This document shows positions 51,551 to 59,599 of a DNA stretch of 64,000 bases, piece after piece. The stretch comes from Streptomyces sp. TRM70350 (GTDB taxonomy: Bacteria; Actinomycetota; Actinomycetes; Streptomycetales; Streptomycetaceae). The notes below the pieces were generated by a model. It was given only the letters and a program-made list of their open reading frames with translations. It was not told the origin of the DNA and made no database searches. The translations under genes were made by a program, and so were the position numbers. Position 1 is the stretch's first letter. The number at the start of each line of letters is the position of its first letter. The stretch spans positions 1 through 64,000 of the forward strand of contig NZ_JAHUXH010000033.1 of the NCBI RefSeq assembly GCF_019219825.1. The letters run 5' to 3'.

Positions 51551-52717
51551 ATGCACCTGAGTGAGAGTGCCCGCGCGGTATTCGCCGTGCTGGCCGGGGC
51601 GGGCACCGCAACCCGTCCCCAGCTGGCGGCCGGTGCGGGCCTGTCCAAGCCGACCGTCTCCTCCGCCATGGCCGAGCTCGAGGCCGCCCAGCTCGCCGCC
51701 TGCTCCGGAACCGCCTCCGGTGGCACCGGCCGGTCCGCCGCCGTCTACGGTCTCGGGCCGGCTGCCGGCGCCGTGCTCGCCATCGACCTCGGCCCCACCC
51801 ACACCCGGGTTCGGGGCTGCGCCCTGGACGGCACCCTGCTCGCCCAGGCCACCGGCTCCCGGGCGGATGCCGCCGACGCCGTACGCAAGGCCCTCGCCTC
51901 GCTGCCCGCCGGGGGCCCACTGCGCGCGATCGTCGTCGCCGTGGGCGACGTCACCACGCAGGACCCGGAGGGCACCGGTATGCGCCCCGCGACTGCCAAG
52001 GCCGGCCCCGCTTTCGACGCCATGTCCGTCGCGCTGCCGCCGGGTGTTCCCGTCCACCTCGAGAACAACGTCAACTGCGCCGCGCTCGCCGAGCTGCACG
52101 AGGGCGCCGCCCGCGGCCGCCACGCCTTCGGCTATCTGCGGATCGGCGTGGGCATCGGCCTCGGCATCGTCATCGGCGGCAAGGTGCTGCGCGGAGCGAA
52201 CGGCGCCGCGGGAGAGGTGGCCCGGCTGCCCTATCCATGGGACGAGGGCCGCGAACCGCGCCACGAGGCCCTGGAGGAGTACATCGGCGCGCGCTCCCTG
52301 TTGCGTCGGGCCCGTGAGGCCTGGCAGGACGCCGACGGCCCGCGCCCCCGAACCGTCGAGCGGCTCTTCGCCCTCGCCGAGGAGGGCCATGCCACGGCCC
52401 GCGCGGTGGTCGGCCGCCATGCCGCCGACGTGGGCCGGCTCGCCACCGCCGTGGCCGCCGTGCTGGACCCGGGACTGATCGTGCTGGGCGGCGCCACCGG
52501 CGCGGACCCGCAGCTCCTGCCCGGTGTACGGGCCGAACTGGCACGGCTGAGCTGGCCCACCGAGGTGGTGAGCAGCACCCTCGGCGACAGCGGCACCGTG
52601 GCGGGCGCGAGCCGGCTCGCGGTCGCCCATGGAATTCAAATCGTGACCGGAAGGCACGCGGGCGAAGCATTGACGGGTAACCGAAGGTCTGCCAATGTCC
52701 GGACAAGCGCTTTCTAA
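51551..52717 (+). CDS. ROK-family transcriptional regulator
   Basis: 388 residues from the ATG at 51551 with GAGGGAG just ahead. An N-terminal winged helix (residues about 8-55: LAAGAGLSKPTVSSAMAELE) is followed by the ROK sugar-kinase-like domain (residues about 80-370): VLAIDLGPTHTRVRG, VHLENNVNCAALAE, FGYLRIGVGIGLGIVIGGKV, GAAGEVARLPYP, VLGGATGADPQL. The usual zinc-binding CxCGxxGC motif of ROK proteins is missing; the EYIGARSLLRRA segment occupies that place. Likely repressor of the divergent kinase-mannosidase genes and the downstream ABC operon, released by a sugar ligand. Confidence 0.9.
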   Translation: MHLSESARAVFAVLAGAGTATRPQLAAGAGLSKPTVSSAMAELEAAQLAACSGTASGGTGRSAAVYGLGPAAGAVLAIDLGPTHTRVRGCALDGTLLAQATGSRADAADAVRKALASLPAGGPLRAIVVAVGDVTTQDPEGTGMRPATAKAGPAFDAMSVALPPGVPVHLENNVNCAALAELHEGAARGRHAFGYLRIGVGIGLGIVIGGKVLRGANGAAGEVARLPYPWDEGREPRHEALEEYIGARSLLRRAREAWQDADGPRPRTVERLFALAEEGHATARAVVGRHAADVGRLATAVAAVLDPGLIVLGGATGADPQLLPGVRAELARLSWPTEVVSSTLGDSGTVAGASRLAVAHGIQIVTGRHAGEALTGNRRSANVRTSAF

Positions 52718-52745
52718 GTCGGCGGGACCCGACTCAGGGCGAGGG

Positions 52746-52765
52746 GCTCCGCCCTACGGCGGAGC
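52746..52765 (+). terminator. Hairpin after the ROK regulator
   Basis: GCTCCGCC-CTAC-GGCGGAGC, a perfect 8-bp stem 28 nt after the ROK stop, without a U-run. Confidence 0.55.
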
Positions 52766-52767
52766 GG

Positions 52768-52789
52768 CGTACGAGGGCGTGCTCGTACG
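52768..52789. promoter_or_regulatory. Perfect palindrome upstream of the ABC operon
   Basis: CGTACGAG-GGCGTG-CTCGTACG has 8-bp perfect arms with a 6-nt spacer, about 150 nt before the solute-binding protein gene. It could be an operator or a second hairpin. Confidence 0.4.
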
Positions 52790-52936
52790 GTCACGGCCGG
52801 GATGACGGCCAAGGAATCCTCACCCGCCAGGGCGGCGCGACCGGGCGAGGTCGCATGCCGGAAAGCGCACTCCACAGAACGACCCGAGCCGCGCGACCGG
52901 CCGGGGGATCCGTCACGCACATCCAGGGAGGACCCG

Positions 52937-54268
52937 GTGGGTCACCAGATCTCGCGCAGAACCCTCTTCCGCACCGCGAGCGGCCTCGCCGTCGCCGGTG
53001 CGCTCGGCAGCTCGCTCAGCGCCTGCAGCGGCGGAACCGGCGCCGGCAGCACCAGCAGCGACCTGACCATGACCTGGTGGGGCAGCGACGACCGCCACAA
53101 CGCCTATAAGAAGGCGCTGAAGTACTTCCAGGAGAAGAACCCGAAGATCAAGATCCGGGAGACCTACTCCGGCTACGAGGGGTACTTCGACAAGTTCAAC
53201 ACCAACGTCGCCGGCGGCAGCGCCCCCGACCTGCTCCAGATGGACACCGCGCTCGTCGCCCAGTACGCCCGCAAGGGCGTCCTCGCCCCGCTCGACTCGT
53301 ACGTCGGCAAGAGCCTCGACCTCACCGGCTTTTCCAAGACGCTCCTCGCCGCCGGCACCGTCGACGGCAAGCTGTACGGCGTCCCGTCCGGCATCGGCGT
53401 CAACCAGCTCACCGTCAACCGCAGCGGCCTGGAGAAGCTGGGCCTGAAGCTGCCGGACCGCGAGTGGACCTGGGCCGATCTGAAGAAGACCGCCCAGCAG
53501 GTCTACAAGAAGAGCAGCGGCAAGATCTACGGCGTCGACGACGGCGGCGGCTCCACCCTCCAGTGCTTCGAGATCTTCGCCCGTGAGAAGGGCGAGACCT
53601 TCTTCTCCGACGACGGCAAGAAGCTCGGCTTCACCCCCGACACGCTCCAGGAGTGGTGGGAGTACTGGGCCGAGATGCGCAAGACCCACGCATCGCCGCC
53701 GCCGGCGATCACCTCCGCCGCGCACAACGACCTCACCAAGAACGCGGTCGTCATCGGCAAGGCCCTGTTCACCTTCGACTCCGGCGTCTACGGCGCGGGC
53801 GGCTCCATCACCGACGCGCAGCTGGACTTCCTGCCGACCCCGCAGGGCGACTGGTCCGGCGCCCGCGAGGGCAACTTCGTCAACGGCGGTGTGCTGCTGA
53901 GCGCCACCAAGGCCAGCAAGAAGGTGGCCGACTCGGTGAAGATCATGGGCTTCTTCGCCCAGGACGAGACGGCGATCAAGGACATGCAGCTGTACCGGGG
54001 CATCCCGCCGACGCAGAAGGCCCGCGACCTGATCGCCTCGGGCCTGACCGAGACGGACAAGCTGAACATGGCGAACGCCGACTACATCTCCCAGCGCGTC
54101 TCGAAGGCGACGAACGCCCTGCCCGCGCCGGTGCCCCCACCGCAGGGCGCCGACCAGATCTGGGACCTGCTGTTCCAGTCGAACCTCGCCGTCGCCTTCG
54201 GCAAGAAGTCGATCAAGGCGCAGCTCGGCGAGTTCTTCGACCAGGCGCCAGGGATCCTGAGCGCCTGA
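52937..54268 (+). CDS. Sugar ABC transporter solute-binding lipoprotein
   Basis: 443 residues from the GTG at 52937, preceded by GGGAGGACCC. The N-terminus has a twin-arginine-like SRRTLFRTASG and a lipobox SLSAC at about residues 30-34. The mature part is a CUT1-type binding protein (extracellular family 1): MTWWGSDDRHNAYKKALKYF, APDLLQMDTALVAQYARKG, YGVPSGIGVNQLTVNRSGL. It binds an oligosaccharide outside the membrane and delivers it to the two permeases encoded next. No ATPase gene is present; Streptomyces often share MsiK for this purpose. Confidence 0.93.
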   Translation: MGHQISRRTLFRTASGLAVAGALGSSLSACSGGTGAGSTSSDLTMTWWGSDDRHNAYKKALKYFQEKNPKIKIRETYSGYEGYFDKFNTNVAGGSAPDLLQMDTALVAQYARKGVLAPLDSYVGKSLDLTGFSKTLLAAGTVDGKLYGVPSGIGVNQLTVNRSGLEKLGLKLPDREWTWADLKKTAQQVYKKSSGKIYGVDDGGGSTLQCFEIFAREKGETFFSDDGKKLGFTPDTLQEWWEYWAEMRKTHASPPPAITSAAHNDLTKNAVVIGKALFTFDSGVYGAGGSITDAQLDFLPTPQGDWSGAREGNFVNGGVLLSATKASKKVADSVKIMGFFAQDETAIKDMQLYRGIPPTQKARDLIASGLTETDKLNMANADYISQRVSKATNALPAPVPPPQGADQIWDLLFQSNLAVAFGKKSIKAQLGEFFDQAPGILSA

Positions 54269-54391
54269 GCGCTCCGCTGGAAGCACAGTGATGAACCCGC
54301 GCCGCGCAACCGGACACCGAGAGAGCCGACCGGCTTCAGGCGCCCCGCAGGCGAACCGCAAAAAGATGGGCTGAGGGCCAGGGAGATGAGT

Positions 54392-55369
54392 ATGACCTCC
54401 GCGCAGACCGACGAGGTCGTGAAGGAGCCGCCGGCTGCGGCGACCCCGTCCGACCAGCGGGAACGCGACCGTATGCGCCGCCGCCTCGCCAGACGGCGGG
54501 GCGGCGGGTGGTGGCCGTACGTCTTCCTGGCCCCCTGGTTCGTCGGCCTGTTCGGCCTGACGATCTACCCGATGCTGGACTCGCTGTACCTGTCCTTCAC
54601 CAAGTTCGACCTGCTGACGCCCGCGCAGTGGGTCGGACTGGACAACTACAGCAAGATGTTCACCGACGACCCGGTCTTCTGGGACTCGGTGCACGCCACC
54701 CTCCTGTACGTCGTCGTCTCCGTACCGCTGAAGCTGGCGCTCGCCCTCGCCGTGGCGATGCTGCTCAACCGCGACCTGAGGGGCATCGGCCTGTACCGGG
54801 CCGCCTTCTACCTGCCGTCGCTGCTCGGCGGGGCGGTGGCCATCGCCATCGTGTGGCGGCAGGTTTTCGGCGGCGAGGGCCTGTTCAACGACTTCCTCGG
54901 TTGGTTCGGCATCCAGGGCCAGGACTGGATCTCCAGCCCGGACACCGCGCTCTACACGCTCGTCCTGCTGGCCGTCTGGCAGTTCGGCACCCCGATGGTC
55001 ATCTTCCTCGCGGGCCTGAAGCAGTTGCCGAAGGACGTGTACGAGGCGGCCGCCATCGACGGCGCGAGCAACGTCACGCGCTTCTTCCGGATCACCCTGC
55101 CGCTGCTGACCCCGATCGTCTTCTTCAACGTGGTCCTGCAGATCATCGACGCGTTCAAGACGTTCACCCCCGCCTTCGTGGTCAGCAACGGCACCGGCGG
55201 ACCGCTGAACTCGACCATGCTGTACTCCCTCTACCTGTACAAGAAGGGCTTCACGGACCTTCAGATGGGGTACGCCTCGGCGCTGGCCTGGGTGCTGTTC
55301 CTGGTCATCGCGGGCTTCACGGCGGTCAACTTCATCGCCAGCCGCTACTGGGTCCACTACGACGACTGA
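54392..55369 (+). CDS. Sugar ABC transporter permease (MalF/UgpA type)
   Basis: 325 residues from the ATG at 54392, six nt after GGGAG; an ATG at 54386 has no spacing. Six membrane helices starting WWPYVFLAPWFVGLFGLTIY. The cytoplasmic EAA loop YEAAAIDGASNVTRFFRITL contacts the ATPase. First membrane subunit of the CUT1 importer; it pairs with the product of the next gene. Confidence 0.94.
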   Translation: MTSAQTDEVVKEPPAAATPSDQRERDRMRRRLARRRGGGWWPYVFLAPWFVGLFGLTIYPMLDSLYLSFTKFDLLTPAQWVGLDNYSKMFTDDPVFWDSVHATLLYVVVSVPLKLALALAVAMLLNRDLRGIGLYRAAFYLPSLLGGAVAIAIVWRQVFGGEGLFNDFLGWFGIQGQDWISSPDTALYTLVLLAVWQFGTPMVIFLAGLKQLPKDVYEAAAIDGASNVTRFFRITLPLLTPIVFFNVVLQIIDAFKTFTPAFVVSNGTGGPLNSTMLYSLYLYKKGFTDLQMGYASALAWVLFLVIAGFTAVNFIASRYWVHYDD

Positions 55370-55387
55370 AGCCGGAGTCCTTCACCC

Positions 55388-56266
55388 ATGTCCGCCATCA
55401 CGCCGAACGCGTCGCCGCTGCAGAAGCTCCGCTCGCTCACCGGCCCCCGCCGCATCTTCGTCCACACCCTGCTCATCGGCGTGGCCGTCGTCATGCTGTA
55501 TCCGCTGCTGTGGATGCTGAGCAGCTCCCTCAAGCCCGACACCGAGATCTTCACCCACCCCGGGCTCATCCCGAACGCACTGCGCCCGGAGAACTACTCC
55601 GAGGGCTGGAGCGGCTCGGGCAACTCCTTCTCGCTCTACATCACCAACTCGCTGATCGTCACGATCGGCGCGGTGATCGGTAACGTCATCTCCTGCTCGC
55701 TGGCCGCCTACGCCTTCGCGCGTTTCGAGTTCCGCGGCAAGAAGATCTGGTTCGGCCTGATGCTCGGCACGCTGATGCTGCCCACGCAGGCCGTCCTGAT
55801 CCCGCAGTACACGATCTTCTACAACCTGACCTGGATCAACACGTTCCTGCCGCTGATCGTGCCGAAGTTCCTCGCGGTGGACGCCTTCTTCATCTTCCTG
55901 ATGGTCCAGTTCATCCGCTCCATCCCGCGCGAGCTGGACCAGGCGGCCATGGTGGACGGCGCCAACCCTTTCCAGATCTACTGGAAGATCATCCTGCCGC
56001 TGATGAAGCCGGCCCTGGTCACCACCACGATCTTCACCTTCATCTGGACGTACGACGACTTCCTCCACCAGCTCGTCTACCTCCAGCAGAACGACAAGTT
56101 CACCGTGCCCCTCGGCCTGACTCTGTTCCTGGACCAGACCAGCGGCTCGTCGTACGGCGCGATGTTCGCGATGTCCACGCTGGCACTGGCACCGACCCTG
56201 ATCTGCTTCCTCGTCTTCCAGAAGCGCCTCGTCGAGGGCCTCGCCACCACCGGAATGAAGGGCTGA
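55388..56266 (+). CDS. Sugar ABC transporter permease (MalG/UgpE type)
   Basis: 292 residues. Six membrane helices (FVHTLLIGVAVVMLYPLLWM first), EAA loop DQAAMVDGANPFQIYWKIIL, and the C-terminal LVEGLATTGMKG typical of MalG-type permeases. Lies 18 nt after the first permease and seven nt before the next gene. Confidence 0.95.
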   Translation: MSAITPNASPLQKLRSLTGPRRIFVHTLLIGVAVVMLYPLLWMLSSSLKPDTEIFTHPGLIPNALRPENYSEGWSGSGNSFSLYITNSLIVTIGAVIGNVISCSLAAYAFARFEFRGKKIWFGLMLGTLMLPTQAVLIPQYTIFYNLTWINTFLPLIVPKFLAVDAFFIFLMVQFIRSIPRELDQAAMVDGANPFQIYWKIILPLMKPALVTTTIFTFIWTYDDFLHQLVYLQQNDKFTVPLGLTLFLDQTSGSSYGAMFAMSTLALAPTLICFLVFQKRLVEGLATTGMKG

Positions 56267-56273
56267 GCCCCAC

Positions 56274-58244
56274 GTGACCACACCCGTGGAACCCGTGCTG
56301 CTCCCGCACCAGCGCACCTCCCTGCACGACCAGCCCGACAGCCCCGAGGCGTACGACGCCGTGCTGGCACGCGTCGCCGCCGAGGCCCTGGACCGGATCA
56401 CCCCCGACGGCAACCTCGAACGCCCCGGCTGCACGGACGACATCGGCGACACCTCACTCGGCATCTCCTCTCTGCTGGCGCTGGCGTGGCGGCGCACGGG
56501 CGACGACCGGCTCCCCGAAGCCGTGTCCCGCAGCGTGGACTTCCACCTGCGCGAACGTGTCTTCCGTACGGACAACCCCGGCTACCCGAACCTGCGCCTG
56601 CGCGACTCCGGTGAGCCGTACGCCCGTTACGTACTCGGCGACGGCGCGCACCCGATCGGCGACTGGCCCAGCACGGTCTGGGCGCTGCTCCAGGCGGTGA
56701 ATCTGCTGGACATCGGCCAGGGCCTGCTGTCCGACGAGCAGTCCGGCGCGCTCACGGAACTGGCCTGCGGCTACTGGCGCTGGCTCACCGAGGTCACCTT
56801 CTTCAATCCGCAGGACGCCACCAACCAGGCCATCGGCTGTGTGGTCGGCGGTCTCATGCTCGCCCGCCACCTCCAAGGCACGGAGGCGGAGTGCGTCCAC
56901 GAGACGGCCATGCGCCTGTACACCGAGGAGATCCGCTCCCGCCGGCTGCCCGACCGGGGCGCGCTGCTGCCCGCCGAGCACGGGGGCGCGTACGACAACA
57001 ACTACGGCCCCATCTCGCTGTCCTTCCTCGCCCAGGCCCACCGGGTCAGCGGCGAGCAGGTGTTCGTCGAGGACGGCGACGACATCGCCCGCTATATCGA
57101 CGCGCGGCTGTCGTCCTGCGGCTACGACGTCGGCGGGCCGCGCTACAGCGAGCAGCACTCCGGTTTCGAGGCGGTCCTGGGACTGCGGCTCTTCAGCCGC
57201 CGTATCCGCGCCGACCTCGGCCGCTACCGCGGTGACACCCGGTGGGGCTACCACGCCGCCGGTCCGGACGGCGCCATGGACGGCCACTTCGCCTTCATGC
57301 TGGTGTGGCAGGCGCAGGACACGACCCGCTGGTACCGGGCGCCGCGTACCTCTCCCGTCCGCCATCAGCTGCGCAGCGCCCGTGTCTCCGTCTCCTTCGA
57401 CAACGTGCTGACGCCGTCGCTGATCGAGGCCGCCGGTACGCTGCTGCTGCCCGCGGCCGCCGACCGCCAGCACGGCATCGGACCGGCCGTACGGCTGGCC
57501 GGCGGGGGCAGCTTCCTGCTGACCAGGCCGATGGGCGAGGTGCGGGTACGCGACGCAGCCGCCCCCGGGCTCATGGCGAAGCTGGTCACCAAGCCGGTGG
57601 TCAGCGCCGCGCAGGTCCTCGTCCACACCCAGTCGCTGTACGTGACCGACGGGACGTCGCTGTGGCTGACGGTGGCCCTGGACCTGGACCCGGCGGAGGG
57701 CGAGCCGTTCCTGCTGGCCGGTCTGCCGTACGCGACGGAGACCGACGGGCGGCTGGCGAAGCTGCTGGAGGTGGCGGGTCTGGACCTGTCCGAGCGGGCG
57801 GGGCGGCTCGCCACCGACGGCGCGCTCCACGCGGGCGGTCTGGCCGTCACCGGCGCCGCCGGGATCGCGGTCACCACGCCCGACTGGCCGGGCACGGACT
57901 CCTCCGCCTACTTCAACTCCCCCGACACCATCGGTCTCACCCAGGAGCAGGCGGCCTTCCGGCTGGCCGCCGACCCGCGCGGCTACGGCAACCCGGATGC
58001 CGGCTGGCGCCACACGGTCGCGACCACGGCGCTCGAGGCGGACCCTTTGCCGGTCGCCCCGGGCGGGCTGACCGTCTTCGCGGTCCGCTACGGGCCCGCC
58101 CACGCCGACGAGCCGTTCGCGCCGGTCTTCGAGCGCACCGACACCGGCCTGCTCGTCACGACCGAGGCGTTCTCCGCGCTGATCGGCTCACCCGAGGGGG
58201 ATGCCACGGGCGAGCCGGTGCTGGAGCTGCGGGTGCCGGCCTGA
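56274..58244 (+). CDS. Putative glycan-active enzyme, unclassified (alpha/alpha-toroid plus beta-sandwich)
   Basis: 656 residues from the GTG at 56274. Not recognised. The first about 370 residues look like an (alpha/alpha) toroid: SLLALAWRRTGDDRLPEAVS, GDWPSTVWALLQAVNLLDIG, NPQDATNQAIGCVVGGLMLA, GAYDNNYGPISLSFLAQAHR, GPRYSEQHSGFEAVLGLRLF. Repeated Asn/Asp/His/Tyr-containing loops are like those of heparinase II/III-type lyases or related glycoside hydrolases. The last about 270 residues are strand-rich and resemble the C-terminal beta-sandwich of such enzymes. No signal peptide; likely cytoplasmic. Operon position behind the sugar transporter supports a role in processing the imported saccharide. 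Confidence 0.65.
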   Translation: MTTPVEPVLLPHQRTSLHDQPDSPEAYDAVLARVAAEALDRITPDGNLERPGCTDDIGDTSLGISSLLALAWRRTGDDRLPEAVSRSVDFHLRERVFRTDNPGYPNLRLRDSGEPYARYVLGDGAHPIGDWPSTVWALLQAVNLLDIGQGLLSDEQSGALTELACGYWRWLTEVTFFNPQDATNQAIGCVVGGLMLARHLQGTEAECVHETAMRLYTEEIRSRRLPDRGALLPAEHGGAYDNNYGPISLSFLAQAHRVSGEQVFVEDGDDIARYIDARLSSCGYDVGGPRYSEQHSGFEAVLGLRLFSRRIRADLGRYRGDTRWGYHAAGPDGAMDGHFAFMLVWQAQDTTRWYRAPRTSPVRHQLRSARVSVSFDNVLTPSLIEAAGTLLLPAAADRQHGIGPAVRLAGGGSFLLTRPMGEVRVRDAAAPGLMAKLVTKPVVSAAQVLVHTQSLYVTDGTSLWLTVALDLDPAEGEPFLLAGLPYATETDGRLAKLLEVAGLDLSERAGRLATDGALHAGGLAVTGAAGIAVTTPDWPGTDSSAYFNSPDTIGLTQEQAAFRLAADPRGYGNPDAGWRHTVATTALEADPLPVAPGGLTVFAVRYGPAHADEPFAPVFERTDTGLLVTTEAFSALIGSPEGDATGEPVLELRVPA

Positions 58245-58314
58245 CGGCACGCCGCCACCACTGTGGGCAGTCGTTTCTCCGCCGGACATGGGCTGCCGGC
58301 GCCCGGTGGACGGC

Positions 58315-59307
58315 TCAGCGCAGCTTCTGCGCCACCTCGGTGGCCCAGTAGGTAAGAATGTTCTGCGCCCCGGCCCGCTTGATCCCGGTCAGCGTCTCCA
58401 GAATCGCCCGGTCCCGATCGATCCACCCCTTCTCGGCGGCGGCCTCGATCATCGAATACTCACCAGAAATCTGATACGCGGCCACCGGCACATCCACCAC
58501 ATCGGCAACCCGGGCGAGAACGTCCAAATAGGGCCCGGCGGGCTTCACCATCACCATGTCGGCCCCTTCCTCCAAGTCCAGGGCCAACTCGCGCATCGAC
58601 TCCCGCACGTTGGCGGGATCCTGCTGATACGTCTTCCGGTCCCCCTGCAACGACGAGGCGACGGCCTCCCGGAAGGGCCCGTAGAAAGCAGACGCGTACT
58701 TCACGGTATAGGCGAGGATGGCCACATCCTCCCGCCCGATCTGGTCAAGGGCGTCGCGGATGACCCCGACCTGCCCGTCCATCATCCCGCTGGGGCCGAC
58801 GACATGGGCCCCGGCGTCAGCCTGCACCTGCGCCATCTCGGCGTACCGCTCCAGGGTCGCGTCATTGTCGACACGCCCCGCGGCGTCCAGCACCCCGCAA
58901 TGCCCGTGATCGGTGGTCTCATCCAGACACAGATCGGACATCACCAGCAGCTCATCGCCGACCTCGGCCCGCACATCCCGAATCGCGACCTGAAGAATCC
59001 CGTCCGGATCGGTCCCCGGCGTCCCTACCACATCCTTCTTCGCGTCCTCCGGCACCCCGAACAGCATGATCCCGGAGACCCCGGCGGCCACCGCCTCAGC
59101 AGCGGCCTTCTTCAAGCTGTCCCGCGTGTGCTGGACGACCCCCGGCATGGCGGCAATCGGCACGGGCTCACGCACGCCCTCCCGCACAAACGCGGGAAGG
59201 ATGAAGTCGGCGGGATGCAGCCGCGTCTCGGCGACCATGCGCCGCATCACAGGGGTGGTACGCAGCCGACGAGGACGCGAACCGGGAAAGGAACCGTACT
59301 TCGACAT
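58315..59307 (-). CDS. hemB: Porphobilinogen synthase (delta-aminolevulinic acid dehydratase)
   Basis: 330 residues. Condenses two 5-aminolevulinate molecules to porphobilinogen in haem and corrinoid synthesis. Schiff-base lysines are Lys203 (AYTVKYASAFYGPF) and Lys255 (MVMVKPAGPYLDV). The metal-binding loop reads DLCLDETTDHGHCG (125-138). With Asp replacing most of the zinc-site cysteines, it looks like the magnesium-dependent class with partial Cys retention. Separated from hemD by 292 nt. Confidence 0.95.
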   Translation of the reverse strand: MSKYGSFPGSRPRRLRTTPVMRRMVAETRLHPADFILPAFVREGVREPVPIAAMPGVVQHTRDSLKKAAAEAVAAGVSGIMLFGVPEDAKKDVVGTPGTDPDGILQVAIRDVRAEVGDELLVMSDLCLDETTDHGHCGVLDAAGRVDNDATLERYAEMAQVQADAGAHVVGPSGMMDGQVGVIRDALDQIGREDVAILAYTVKYASAFYGPFREAVASSLQGDRKTYQQDPANVRESMRELALDLEEGADMVMVKPAGPYLDVLARVADVVDVPVAAYQISGEYSMIEAAAEKGWIDRDRAILETLTGIKRAGAQNILTYWATEVAQKLR

Positions 59308-59599
59308 ACTCCTAAGCTACGCCCGCCCCCACCGGCCATTTACCAACACGGCGTCGGCTGAGCGTGAAGCCGCACTCGCCCACGGCGGGAAGGGGCCGTG
59401 TCGGGGGGTGTCCGCCCGCAGCGGTTGGCGCGTCAACACGGGCACCTATGCGAGAGACCGAGTCGCGCCGTTCCGAGGACGGACACCCCCCGGCGCGGCC
59501 CCGACGCATCCCGCACCCGTAGGCGCGACAGCAACCACGCACCCACAGCCACAGGCCGCCGCAGGCACGGCGCCGCACCCACCACGGCGCCGCAGCCAA
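59308..59599. other. hemD-hemB gap with long-range inverted repeat
   Basis: 292 nt without a gene. CGGGGGGTGTCCG (59402-59414) is repeated exactly as its reverse complement at 59480-59492, and CACGGCGCCGCA occurs twice near 59570-59592. It may form a terminator-like or attenuator structure ahead of hemB. Confidence 0.5.
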
